From positions 1-55,444 of the forward strand of contig NZ_JAAXPW010000022.1 in assembly GCF_012396605.1 (NCBI RefSeq): DNA of 55,444 nt, written 5' to 3'. This document shows, one piece after another, positions 1 to 8,642 of this stretch (within the stretch, counting starts at the first letter, position 1; each line of letters starts with the position of its first letter). A program made the position numbers and the translations under genes. The notes under the pieces are model-generated. The model worked only from the letters and a program-made list of their open reading frames with translations. It did no database searches and was not told the DNA's origin. The stretch is from Ureibacillus thermosphaericus. GTDB taxonomy: Bacteria > Bacillota > Bacilli > Bacillales_A > Planococcaceae.

Positions 1-126
1 GTGTTTTGCCTCCAGCTTCCTTCAGATTCCGCGTCACCACGGACACCCTTGCTCTTGGCTAACCTCTACTTCTGTCTTCGGGGTTCGGGACTTACACCCT
101 ATAGTTCATGTACATGCCGGGCGCAC
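1..126 (-). mobile_element. group II intron, 5' end (IIC-like, partial)
   Basis: Read on the minus strand, the segment begins at position 126 with GTGCGCCCGGCATG, matching the GUGYG start of group II introns. It then carries CTATAGGGTG, AGTCCCGAAC, GGGTGTCCGTGG and GGAATCTGAAGGAAGC in the order found in domain I of the Oceanobacillus iheyensis group IIC intron, which I recall from the crystallised RNA. Only domain I is present; the body and any intron-encoded reverse transcriptase lie off the left edge. The intron sits directly after a terminator hairpin (130-172) in its own orientation, which is the usual target of IIC introns. Family assignment is from memory of the reference sequence. Confidence 0.85.
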
Positions 127-129
127 GTA

Positions 130-172
130 AAAACAGGCTGCAACTTTGGTTAAATGCAGCCTGTTTTTTTTT
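130..172. terminator. intrinsic terminator, intron target site
   Basis: A 13-bp perfect stem (130-142 with 155-167) with a 12-base loop is followed by a T run on the plus strand; the minus strand also ends in TTTT. On the minus strand the group II intron starts three bases past the stem and T run, so this hairpin is probably the insertion target. Confidence 0.85.
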
Positions 173-263
173 GGGCAATTACTTGGATGCTCGGCTTTTC
201 GACAGCAATCATGATTGTATAATCTTCTGCCTCTTTTGGACCAAAGTTGATATAAGGTAAATA
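150..263 (-). pseudogene. possible C-terminal gene remnant (37 codons)
   Basis: A minus-strand reading frame, open only from an in-frame TGA (264-266) to TAA (150-152), reads like the end of a real protein, with AEDYTIMIAVEKPS near the middle. This loosely resembles the last strand of penicillin-binding transpeptidase domains. Its stop codon lies in the terminator loop. There is no start codon or ribosome binding site of its own. It may be the decayed tail of a gene; identity is uncertain, and the rest of 173-490 shows nothing I recognise. Confidence 0.2.
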
Positions 264-490
264 TCAGAATCACAAACGAACAATTTATGCGAAAAACAGA
301 ACTTCTAAAAAATTTTTTCGTCATAGTAACTGAGGAGTTTTCAAAAAACTTAAAACTAATAGTTTTTTAATACTGTAGATATGAAGTGGTTGCTAATTCC
401 CGAAACGGGCATTATCCTAGAAAAACAGAGAGATCTCTACTCTCGTTACTGTTTTAGATAGGTAAGCAAAATTACACAAGGAGTAGCACA

Positions 491-1009
491 ATGGAAAAGT
501 GGGATTTATATGATATCCATCGAAACAAATTAGCGAAACAAATCGTTCGTGGAGATAAAATGGCATTAGACGAGTTTCATTTAGTCGTACACGTTTGCAT
601 ATTTAATTCACAAGGAAAGATGCTGATTCAACAGCGTCAGCCTTTTAAAAAAGAATGGCCGAATCTTTGGGATATCACATGTGGTGGTAGTGCGATTGCT
701 GGAGAAACCAGTCAACAAGCTGCTTCTAGAGAGTTATTTGAAGAATTAGGAATACATTATAACTTTGAACATATACGTCCGCAATTTACTATTAATTTTG
801 AACGTGGATTTAATGATTATTACCTTATTGAATATGACGTGAATTTAAATGAATTGACGTTACAATCTGACGAGGTACAAGCCGTAAAATGGGCTTCTAA
901 AGAGGAAATTATAACGTTAATTAATCAAAAAAAATTTATTCCTTATTATGAAAGCATTATTGCGTACCTATTTGAAGGACGACATCATTATGGCTCTATT
1001 CGTATCTAA
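491..1009 (+). CDS. Nudix hydrolase (IPP-isomerase-like)
   Basis: A 172-residue cytosolic protein. The Nudix box spans about residues 65-88: the first glycine of GGSAIAGE, then REL and EELGI, fit GX5EX7REUXEEXGU, with the metal-binding REx2EE residues R80, E81, E84 and E85 intact. The N-terminal region (EKWDLYDIHRN) and overall length resemble the YfcD/isopentenyl-diphosphate-isomerase-like branch of Nudix proteins, which cleave nucleoside or prenyl diphosphates; the actual substrate cannot be read from the sequence. The start is set by AAGGAG eight bases upstream of ATG. The gene is monocistronic and converges on the surface-protein gene, with a shared hairpin at 1048-1084 between them. Confidence 0.85.
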   Translation: MEKWDLYDIHRNKLAKQIVRGDKMALDEFHLVVHVCIFNSQGKMLIQQRQPFKKEWPNLWDITCGGSAIAGETSQQAASRELFEELGIHYNFEHIRPQFTINFERGFNDYYLIEYDVNLNELTLQSDEVQAVKWASKEEIITLINQKKFIPYYESIIAYLFEGRHHYGSIRI

Positions 1010-1041
1010 AGGAAAATTTATTGATTATTTTTCATTACTAA

Positions 1042-1084
1042 TAAAAAACGCCCCAATCCCTTATAAATCAAGGAATTGAGGCGT
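1042..1084. terminator. terminator between convergent genes
   Basis: The stem of 1048-1062 and 1070-1084 (13 of 15 Watson-Crick pairs, the rest G-U) is followed on the minus strand by a T6 run, so it ends the SLH-protein transcript; it may also stop the Nudix transcript. Confidence 0.8.
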
Positions 1085-1112
1085 ATTCTACTTAGTATTT
1101 CTTTACATTTAT

Positions 1113-2656
1113 TTATTTTTCACACGCCCATCCATCGTTATCACGGTCGTGTTTTTCGTCATAGGATGGATGGCTGGATGAAACACCATTTGGATAATAT
1201 TTGCGCATTTCTGTACAATTACTAAATTTTATCGGTGCACCGGACACTACCCCGGATTGATTTTTCGATGGTTGCGTAGGCGATGTTGCATTCGCTTCAA
1301 ACGGATTCGCATTGATCGTAAACGTGTAACCATCTGACGTCACAACAATATTCCCGCTCGTTGCTGTACTGTATGCTTTTGCCCTTACCGTCATTATATT
1401 ATTTTTGACTTCACTATGAGGATGGCCATAGGAATTTCCTTTACCATAACTTAAGATGACCGCTTCTGGTTTTACAGCACGTAAAAATGCTAAACTTGAA
1501 CTTGTATTCGAACCGTGATGTCCTGCTTTTATGATTTCAGATTCTACATTATATTTCTGTAGCATTTGTGATTCAATATTTGTATCGGCATCTCCTGTTA
1601 ACAGCGTATCCATGTCACGATAAGATACTTTTAATACAATACTTGCATCGTTATTGTCATCTGCATTAGCATCAACATGTAGCACTTGTATTTTCAGTGA
1701 TGAATCTACTGATAACAACTCACCGATTGTTGCTTGATGATAATTCGCTCCTTCTTTTTTGACAGCATTTAATATATTCACATATGTATCCGTCGTATGT
1801 ACTTTTCCGGAGTCTATAAAATTGTCCACCTGAAAAGCTTCGATTACATCAACAAGGCCACCAATATGGTCCGCATCTGGATGCGTTCCAACGACATAAT
1901 CAATTTTATTAACTTTCAATGATGTTAAATAACGAACTACATCTTCGCCTGCTGATTTCGCCCCACCATCTACAAGCATTGTTTTTCCATTCGGTGTTTG
2001 AATAAAAATAGAGTCACCTTGTCCGACATCAATAAAGTGAACTTTCATTTCTTTTAACGCGGTTGTACCCGTTTCTTGATAACGGATCGCTCGTGCCATG
2101 AATGTTGCTAAATGGGCTTTAGATAAGTTGGTTTGTGGTTTAAAAGTACCATCTGTATATCCTGTCGTAATGCCCGCTTTTGCTAATTGCTTTACCGCCT
2201 CATATGCTGTGTGTCCTTTTGGAACGTCTTTAAATGTTTGATTTCCTGCAGGCAATGGATAAGCGCGGGCAATAAACGTAGCCATATGTCCACGCGTTAC
2301 TTTTTGGTCAGGCTTGAATGTACCGTCCGGATAACCTTTAATGATTCCTGCCTTCGTTGCTGCATAAATATACCCGCTATACTTGTGAGTTTTCGGGACA
2401 TCCTTGAAACCTGTTGCTGATGGCGAATTATCCAATTTCAATGCTTTTGCAAGCATCACAATCACATCTAAACGAGTTGCAGTATTGGAAGGAGCAAATG
2501 TTGTTCCTTGATCAATGACTTCTTGATCTACTAAATACTCAATGTCTGAATAATTATAATGCGTTTTCGAAACATCTTGGAATGTCTGTGCATAGGATGG
2601 AACTGTAAAGCATCCTATCAGTGTAATGGATAGTAAAATCGTTATAAGTTTTTCAT
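1113..2656 (-). pseudogene. SLH-metallo-beta-lactamase-Excalibur surface protein, frameshifted start
   Basis: Reconstructed order: signal peptide (KLITILLSITLIG, cut after SYA), three SLH repeats (the last two with GYPDGTFKP and GYTDGTFKP), a ComEC-type metallo-beta-lactamase domain with THPDADH and AGHHGS, and a C-terminal Excalibur motif ending DRDNDGWACEK. SLH domains hold proteins on cell-wall pyruvylated polymers, and the MBL domain suggests a secreted hydrolase or nuclease. The natural ATG at 2654-2656 has a strong AGGAGG six bases upstream, but ATG is followed by AAAAAC rather than AAAAAAC, so TAA follows after four codons. One extra A restores ATG AAA AAA CTT ATA and the full signal peptide. 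Downstream of the shift the frame is intact to 1113; the longest in-frame start (GTG at 2463-2465) would lose the signal peptide and first SLH repeat. It could be a sequencing slip, a phase-variable tract or a recent mutation. Confidence 0.8.
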
Positions 2657-2791
2657 GTCTTCTCCTCCCTAGCGTTCAATTATAGTGGAATCATTCATGC
2701 TTGCATACACATCAATATATGGAAGAATTACTGGACTTTTTTGCTAATGAGCATTTTTTTTATTAAAAACTTCAAATATTGCCTTTAATAA

Positions 2792-2828
2792 GAAAAACAG
2801 ACTAGAAACCATTACCGTTTCCAGTCTG
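2792..2828 (-). terminator. terminator after the Na/Pi cotransporter gene
   Basis: A 12-bp stem (2798-2809 with 2817-2828) is followed on the minus strand by TTTTTC, 60 bases past the cotransporter stop codon. Confidence 0.85.
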
Positions 2829-2886
2829 CTTTATTTTGGATAGCTTCATTTTCTATAAACCCACACATACTGTTACCTGCTTTTTG

Positions 2887-4494
2887 TCACAACGATTCCC
2901 GATCATAAAAATTCGAGGATTCTTCTAGTTCCGTCCCTTTTTTAAATTCCACCAATCTCGCAAAGGCGCGCCAGTAATGGTAGACGAGACGGTCAATCCA
3001 CAGAAGCGCCTGAACGTTGGACATGGCCACTTCCAATTTTGTTTCTCTTACCGCCGTTCGCTCATAATATTTTCTTCTGCGCACTCTTCTTTCTTCTGCA
3101 ATTTTGTGGGCGGTTTTCTCCAACTCTTGCTCCATTTCCAACAACTTTTCTTCGCTGTCAAAACTTTGATTGATTTGTTCTAACGTTTTATGCCACCATT
3201 TCATCAATTTCTCTTGATGAAAAACTCCTTCTACCTTTTGTTGTTCTCGCAATACGCGAATTAATCGGCTGATATGGTCCAACACGTGCAATATGGCAAC
3301 ATGTTGATTACGAAGTTTCGTTGAATCCGATTGCACGTCATTGAGGAACTTACGGAGTAACACAATGGCTTCCTCTACTTCCTGCACTTTTTTTTCGTAG
3401 CTAGCCGTTCCCTTTTTCGCTTCAATTAATTCTAACATTGAATCCGTTAAATGTTTCATCATTTGCAATAATGTTTGATAAGCTACTTCTAAGGCAGCGG
3501 ATGGAATGGATACCAATTGATCGTCGAGATTTCGAGTCAACGCATTCGCCTTTTCTGGCAACATTTTCGTTAAGAGCTTTGAAAACTGCTTTGTAAATGG
3601 AACGAAAATGATGGCCCCAAATACACTAAACAGCGTATGGAATAATGCAAGCCCCACGGTTTCATCAAAGCTACCGGTAAACGCAACAGTCAAAAACTCA
3701 ACAAATTGTAAAATGTAGCGAATGAAAATGGTCACAATGAAAGCGGTCACAACATTAAACATCAAATGGGTTGCCGCTGTTCGTTTTGCTGCGATGGATG
3801 ATCCAATCGAAGCCACAATAGCTGTTGCAGTCGTTCCGATATTTTGACCAACGACTAAAAAAGCAGCCTGTTCAAAATCAATCGCTCCAGCAAATAATGC
3901 AGTAAGCGTCGTTGCCATCGCTGCACTAGATGCTTGCATAATAATGGTCATAATAATGCCAATTCCAATTAATAACAAAATGGACAGAAAGGATTCAGTA
4001 TCCAATGACTCAAAGCGAATCCAATGTTGGGCCGTTTCCATCCCTTTTTGGAGCAAATCGATTCCTAGAAATAGAAGGCCGAAACCGGTCAACACGCCTC
4101 CATATTTCTTGATGTCGCTTGGAGCCACATATTGTACAAATACCCCTAAACCAATCATCGGCAATGACATGGCTTGCAGGCTGATCTTAAACCCTAAAAG
4201 GGAAATAATCCACCCTGTACTTGTACTTCCAATATTGGCGCCAATGATAATACCAATCGACTGAAAAAAAGAAATAAGTCCTGCACTGACAAAACCAACT
4301 GTTAAAATCGTTGTTGCGGTTGAAGATTGAACGAGCACAGTCATAAAAAATCCTGTTAATAAGGATGTAAACGTTCCTTTTGTGAAAGTATGTAACCATT
4401 TTCTCAACGTTTCGCCCGCAATCTCTTTCAACCCGTTTGTCAACATCGACATTCCTAATAAAAAAATGCCGATTCCACCTATTGCATTAATCAT
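2887..4494 (-). CDS. Na/Pi cotransporter family protein with PhoU-like domain
   Basis: About 535 residues. The first 310 residues form the duplicated Na/Pi-cotransporter (NptA/YjbB) fold, with a signature in each half (GANIGSTSTGW and GQNIGTTATAI), QSSTATT and QASSAAMAT helices and about eight hydrophobic segments. Residues 330-520 are a charged helical PhoU-like region. The family moves phosphate across the membrane with sodium; whether this member imports, exports or signals is not shown. ATG at 4492-4494 is preferred to the TTG one codon upstream because it is seven bases from GGAGG. It is flanked by terminators and stands alone. It belongs to the same phosphate theme as the PstS-like gene at 51.3 kb but is not linked to it. 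Confidence 0.88.
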   Translation of the reverse strand: MINAIGGIGIFLLGMSMLTNGLKEIAGETLRKWLHTFTKGTFTSLLTGFFMTVLVQSSTATTILTVGFVSAGLISFFQSIGIIIGANIGSTSTGWIISLLGFKISLQAMSLPMIGLGVFVQYVAPSDIKKYGGVLTGFGLLFLGIDLLQKGMETAQHWIRFESLDTESFLSILLLIGIGIIMTIIMQASSAAMATTLTALFAGAIDFEQAAFLVVGQNIGTTATAIVASIGSSIAAKRTAATHLMFNVVTAFIVTIFIRYILQFVEFLTVAFTGSFDETVGLALFHTLFSVFGAIIFVPFTKQFSKLLTKMLPEKANALTRNLDDQLVSIPSAALEVAYQTLLQMMKHLTDSMLELIEAKKGTASYEKKVQEVEEAIVLLRKFLNDVQSDSTKLRNQHVAILHVLDHISRLIRVLREQQKVEGVFHQEKLMKWWHKTLEQINQSFDSEEKLLEMEQELEKTAHKIAEERRVRRRKYYERTAVRETKLEVAMSNVQALLWIDRLVYHYWRAFARLVEFKKGTELEESSNFYDRESL

Positions 4495-4548
4495 CAAGCC
4501 ACCTCCTTCACTAGAAAGGGCAATTCACTGGAATATTATTATTTTACA

Positions 4549-4584
4549 AAAAAAACAAAATTGCGTTCCTAGAAGAACGCAAAA
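4549..4584 (-). terminator. terminator after the 82-residue protein gene
   Basis: The stem TTGCGTTC/GAACGCAA (4561-4582) is followed on the minus strand by TTTTGTTTTTTTT. It lies between the stop of the small gene (4674) and the Na/Pi gene start. Confidence 0.8.
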
Positions 4585-4673
4585 TTAGACGAAAGAATCA
4601 ATAAAAATTCGACCATCTGATATGGGCAAGACGCAGTATTCATTTTGAAATTATATTTCACAAAATATTATTT

Positions 4674-4922
4674 CTATTCTGCATCAATGACAAATTGTTT
4701 CATTGACTCTCTCGAATCTTCCTCTTTTAAATAAATCACTAGTTCTTGGCGATATTCATTTCCCTCTAAATAGTGGTCAAGGGTATGAAAATCATATTTA
4801 TAACTGCCAAAAGGAAACGTTACATATTCTCCCTTCACCGCCGCAAGTAAACCTGCAACATCGTGGGAGACCATTTGTAATAATTCTTGACCTGTAGATG
4901 TTAATACAAATATTACATTCAT
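4674..4922 (-). CDS. uncharacterised 82-residue protein
   Basis: A short acidic soluble protein starting MNVIFVLTSTGQELLQM; no signal peptide, membrane segment or motif that I can name. ATG at 4920-4922 follows AAAGGTG at a suitable distance, and the gene is bounded by its own terminators on both sides, so it is probably expressed as a single-gene transcript. I do not recognise the family. Confidence 0.6.
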   Translation of the reverse strand: MNVIFVLTSTGQELLQMVSHDVAGLLAAVKGEYVTFPFGSYKYDFHTLDHYLEGNEYRQELVIYLKEEDSRESMKQFVIDAE

Positions 4923-4941
4923 CTTCTTTCACCTTTTCATG

Positions 4942-4971
4942 AAAAAACGTTGCCTTATAAGCAACGTTTTC
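4942..4971. terminator. bidirectional terminator after the DoxX gene
   Basis: A perfect 10-bp stem AAAACGTTGC/GCAACGTTTT (4944-4953 and 4961-4970) with T runs on both strands ends the minus-strand DoxX transcript. Confidence 0.85.
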
Positions 4972-5007
4972 TTAGTCTATTTATGTAAGGATATTTTACC
5001 ATATGTA

Positions 5008-5580
5008 TTAAGCATTGAACACTGTTGTGTCTTCTTTCTGCTTTGCAATTTTTCCCCAAGGAGTTCCGAGTTTTAATAATACCCAGCGATCTAAACCATA
5101 CCAACCTGCTACTTTCCAAGCTAACATTAAGAGAATGCTGAGTAATAATAGACGTGGATTTGAACTTAACGTGCCAGCAAATAAGAAGGCAATATTCATC
5201 ATCGATCCGAAAAAGGCTGCAATGGCTGTAAACAATCCTATTATTAATCCAATCCCAACAAGCACTTCCCCAAACGCAACTAAATAGCTAAAGATTGTCG
5301 CATTCGGCAAACAAATATGTTCTAAAAAGGCTGCATACCATCCCATTACATCATTCGTCGTGGATGCTTTTTCGATGGCACCTTGTAAATATCCGCTGAC
5401 TGCCGCTCCCGCATTCTTACCAGTCCAAGCATCATCAAATACTTTATGAATTCCTGATTGGAGCCAAATCCATCCTACATAAATGCGGACAACTAGCCAA
5501 ATGGCCGCGGAACGAGTGTCATTAAATAAAAATTGAGTCACTGGATTTTCCGGATAGAAAATCAATTCCTTTTTTTCCAT
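5008..5580 (-). CDS. DoxX family membrane protein
   Basis: 190 residues with about four hydrophobic helices. RIYVGWIWLQSGIHK near residue 32 and FGEVLVGIGLIIGLFT in the second half are typical of DoxX/DoxD proteins, membrane subunits related to thiosulfate:quinone oxidoreductase and often tied to thiol or redox homeostasis. The role here is unknown. ATG at 5578-5580 has GAAAGGAG just upstream. A 14-bp palindrome lies 87 bases upstream. A second, shorter DoxX protein is encoded at 42475. Confidence 0.8.
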   Translation of the reverse strand: MEKKELIFYPENPVTQFLFNDTRSAAIWLVVRIYVGWIWLQSGIHKVFDDAWTGKNAGAAVSGYLQGAIEKASTTNDVMGWYAAFLEHICLPNATIFSYLVAFGEVLVGIGLIIGLFTAIAAFFGSMMNIAFLFAGTLSSNPRLLLLSILLMLAWKVAGWYGLDRWVLLKLGTPWGKIAKQKEDTTVFNA

Positions 5581-5666
5581 TGTTTCACTCCTTTCACCAC
5601 TTATTATATAGTGTTTTATTACTCCGAACTATCTTTTTTTCTATATACAAATACTTTTTATAATGA

Positions 5667-5680
5667 AAATTCATGAATTT
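5667..5680. promoter_or_regulatory. 14-bp palindrome upstream of the DoxX gene
   Basis: AAATTCATGAATTT is perfectly self-complementary and sits 87 bases before the DoxX start codon, where a repressor could act. The AT-rich setting makes chance plausible. Confidence 0.25.
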
Positions 5681-5697
5681 GAAAAAATTATAAATAC

Positions 5698-5731
5698 AAA
5701 AAAAAGATGCAACAGGTTGTCTGCTGCATCT
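5698..5731 (-). terminator. terminator after aspartokinase
   Basis: GATGCAACAG pairs with CTGCTGCATC (9 of 10 pairs); on the minus strand a T run follows. It lies nine bases past the aspartokinase stop. Confidence 0.85.
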
Positions 5732-5739
5732 TCATTATA

Positions 5740-7104
5740 TTAAATCGTTACAGGTGCAAAAAACTCCTCATACAATGCGCGTAAGCATTGGTCTTCATAT
5801 GGCTGCAATACACCAAATACGAGGCTAACTTCTGATGACCCTTGATTAATCATCTCGATATTTGCTCCAGTTCTAGAAATAGCTGAAGCTGCACGGGCTG
5901 CTAATCCTGTATTATTGCGCATACCTTCGCCTACAATGACAATCATGGAAAATCCGTGACGGAAATAAACATCATCTGCGTGAAGTTCTTCTTTCACTCG
6001 TTTAACAATGCGTTCTTCTTTTTCAGGATTTAATTGGTTGGAACGAATGATAATTGAAATATCATCCACTCCAGATGGCGTATGATCGTAAGAAATGTTT
6101 TCTTCCTCAATGATTTGTAATAGTTTTCTGCCAAATCCAATTTCTCGATTCATTAAATATTTAGAGACGTACAAAGTCGAGAAACCGTGATCTGCCGCTA
6201 TCCCAATGACCGGTCGACCATTAGGCTTGCGGGATGGAACAATGCGTGTACCAGGAGCAGAAGGATTATTTGTGTTTTTAATATTCACAGGAATCCCTAG
6301 TTTGAATACAGGAATTAAAGCTTCATCATGGAATACTGAAAATCCTGCATAAGAAAGCTCTCTCATTTCACGGAATGTAATTTCTTCAATACCGATAGGA
6401 TCGTTTACCACTTTCGGATTTGCAGAAAAAACGCAATCAACATCTGTGAAGTTTTCATACAGCTCTGCTTTGACAGCCGCCGCTAAGATGGAACCTGTAA
6501 TATCGGAACCACCGCGATCAAATGTACGCAATACACCATCTTTTGTATATCCGAAGAATCCAGGGAAGACAATGATTTCCTCACTCTTGCCCAGATTTTT
6601 TAAGTTTTCATAAGTCTCTGGTAAGGCAACTGTTCTTTCAGGAGGGTCGTTTACAATTAACCCCTCTTTTGGGCTAACATATTTCGCCTTCATGCCAATA
6701 GAGTTGAAATATGCCGCGACTAATTTCGCGTTATTGTCTTCTCCACTTGCTTTTAAATTATCAATGAATAACTCTTTTTCTAATTTTAATGCAATGCGTT
6801 CGCGTAAATCTTTCTCTATTACTTCGCAAATTTTTCCGTCTAAACCTAGACCTTGAGCAATTTCAATATATCGATTTAACACATTTTGCAGCTTCTCTTC
6901 AACTTGATCATTCCGAAGAGCTGATTCTGCTAAATCGATTAACAAATCCGTCACTTTAATATCATCACCAAAGCGTTTCCCTGGAGCAGATACCGTCACG
7001 ATTCTTCTTTTTGGATTAGCCTTCACAATATTTGCCACTTTTTTGATTTGTTCTGCACTTGCAACAGAAGTACCACCAAATTTACATACTATCATTTTTT
7101 TCAT
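5740..7104 (-). CDS. aspartate kinase (YclM/ThrD type)
   Basis: Phosphorylates aspartate as the first step towards lysine, threonine and methionine. About 454 residues: an amino-acid-kinase domain starting VCKFGGTSVA, with SAPGKRFGDD and FDRGGSDITGSILA, then two ACT domains from about residue 300 (IGIAADHGF, IVIVGEGM, GANIEMINQG). Length and the KRFGDDIKVTDLL stretch match the monofunctional class III enzyme YclM of B. subtilis rather than the alpha/beta enzyme LysC. I chose ATG 7102-7104, which has AAGGAT at six bases; the ORF could extend eleven codons further to 7137 but that start has no good binding site. No lysine riboswitch or T-box was seen upstream. Confidence 0.88.
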   Translation of the reverse strand: MKKMIVCKFGGTSVASAEQIKKVANIVKANPKRRIVTVSAPGKRFGDDIKVTDLLIDLAESALRNDQVEEKLQNVLNRYIEIAQGLGLDGKICEVIEKDLRERIALKLEKELFIDNLKASGEDNNAKLVAAYFNSIGMKAKYVSPKEGLIVNDPPERTVALPETYENLKNLGKSEEIIVFPGFFGYTKDGVLRTFDRGGSDITGSILAAAVKAELYENFTDVDCVFSANPKVVNDPIGIEEITFREMRELSYAGFSVFHDEALIPVFKLGIPVNIKNTNNPSAPGTRIVPSRKPNGRPVIGIAADHGFSTLYVSKYLMNREIGFGRKLLQIIEEENISYDHTPSGVDDISIIIRSNQLNPEKEERIVKRVKEELHADDVYFRHGFSMIVIVGEGMRNNTGLAARAASAISRTGANIEMINQGSSEVSLVFGVLQPYEDQCLRALYEEFFAPVTI

Positions 7105-7137
7105 CAAATCCTTACTATCCAGAATTGTATTTTCCAT

Positions 7138-7489
7138 AAAAACATTTGACTTTCCTCAGTGTACAAATTTTATAAAAAATCGTCAAGACCAATTAAATAA
7201 AAAGATAAAATATTTGCAAAATTTAATCCGATTATATTAATTCGTCCTAGTATATGTAGAAATTCACTACAAAACTGCATAGTTGCCTAACATAAAAAAC
7301 TTCAATTTTTTTTAAAAGAAAACCGTGCACACCTATTCGGTAAAAATAGATGCACACGATTTTACTATATATCATGTGTCAGTATCGATTATCAATACTT
7401 AATATTTAGTAGTTTTATTATATACTATCTTCTTGATTTTTCTAGTCTAAATTTATTGTTGATTCATAGATTTTTATAACTTTTTATCA
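7138..7489. other. intergenic region, aspartokinase promoter side
   Basis: 352 bases, very AT-rich, between divergently read ends: the upstream side of aspartokinase and the 3' side of the CopD-like gene. Apart from the terminator at 7313-7363 I see no gene, riboswitch or repeat. Confidence 0.5.
7313..7363 (-). terminator. terminator after the CopD-like gene
   Basis: A 16-pair stem with a few G-U pairs (ACCGTGCACACCTATT against AATAGATGCACACGAT) is followed on the minus strand by TTTTCTTTTAAAAAA. Confidence 0.65.
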
Positions 7490-8545
7490 TTAAAAAATCG
7501 AAATGACAGAAACTAGAATAATAATCATGACCATAAGTACTAATTGAACATACATCCAACATTTTATATGAAAATCGTCCATAGTAGAATGTATTTTTTG
7601 AGAAATAATTGTGACGAACCCGACAAGTACGATTTTAAGTAAAAGCAACAGCCCTAACGGCTTTAACAATAAATCCAATGGCGAATCATATTTATACGCT
7701 AACAAACTACCGGAAATAACTAACATCACAATGCAAACAAAAGCATATTCAATGAAAATGGAAATGAAGTTTTTTACCATTGTTTTATATTTAGAATAGA
7801 AAAAAATAACAATGGCAAGACCTGTAAACCAAATCGCAGCCGCAATCAAATGAAGGATTTCAAATAGTGCTAAAATAAGTGAGCGAAAATCTGCTGGATA
7901 TTCGATTTTACAACCTATAAGTATCAGTACAAACAATAAATCGAACCATCGATTTTTATACAAAAACAATAACCCCAATACTGAGACTATAAGCGAGAGA
8001 TACCAGCCATACTGAATCGATGATTGGTTTGGTAAGGAAGGAAGGAATCCATCCGTTAATATATTCATTTCCAATAAAATAAGTGAAATCAATGCGAGAA
8101 AATGAACGCATTGAATAACAAATCCCCATTGCAAATATGTTTTTCGTACATAGAAGGAATAATTCTGTATAATTCTCCACCAAATCACCGATCCGACAAG
8201 TAACAAAAAACCAATGGTATAAAAGGATTGGATGGCAATCAAAATTAGTTGGGACTTTTCGGTAGGATTGTGCCATTCATGATGCTCTAAAAGAGTGATG
8301 GGCGAGAAATTTCTAGTAAAATAGATGAATTCGTAGAGAGCATTAAGGGATGCATGATTCACAAATTGAGTAGTACTCTCTATATAAGAATGATTTTGAG
8401 GAAGGAAATTAGTGTCTGATGTTTGATTCATAAGCATTTTGAATGATGGATCATGCTCTACATGCGATAATGCTTGCCACTCATCATCCAATGCCACTGA
8501 CGAAAAAGCATAGAATCCATAGACTAAAATGGCAATAATCACCAA
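7490..8545 (-). CDS. CopD-like integral membrane protein
   Basis: About 351 residues: an N-terminal membrane anchor, an extracellular stretch of about 90 residues, then eight or nine membrane helices. The C-terminal third (EILHLIAAAIWFTGLAIV, then LLKPLGLLLLLKIVLVG) matches the CopD family, linked to copper import and tolerance (YcnJ, PcoD). The start is unclear. TTG at 8543-8545 lacks a well-placed binding site, whereas GAGGAAAGG lies upstream of an in-frame stretch with ATC codons followed by KRKR, which would make a better signal anchor but has no ATG, GTG or TTG. It follows topB by about 100 bases and may be co-transcribed. Confidence 0.7.
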   Translation of the reverse strand: MVIIAILVYGFYAFSSVALDDEWQALSHVEHDPSFKMLMNQTSDTNFLPQNHSYIESTTQFVNHASLNALYEFIYFTRNFSPITLLEHHEWHNPTEKSQLILIAIQSFYTIGFLLLVGSVIWWRIIQNYSFYVRKTYLQWGFVIQCVHFLALISLILLEMNILTDGFLPSLPNQSSIQYGWYLSLIVSVLGLLFLYKNRWFDLLFVLILIGCKIEYPADFRSLILALFEILHLIAAAIWFTGLAIVIFFYSKYKTMVKNFISIFIEYAFVCIVMLVISGSLLAYKYDSPLDLLLKPLGLLLLLKIVLVGFVTIISQKIHSTMDDFHIKCWMYVQLVLMVMIIILVSVISIF

Positions 8546-8642
8546 TGGAACAAAGCGTTTCCTTTTGATGATGAAAATCCTTTCCTCTTTTTATTATCAT
8601 ATTCAGATACACTTCAAATGGATTATTCCATTAAATAGATCC

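Noticed and set aside
5740-7489. Lysine riboswitch or T-box before aspartokinase
   Set aside because: The upstream 350 bases show neither the T-box sequence nor the lysine aptamer core.
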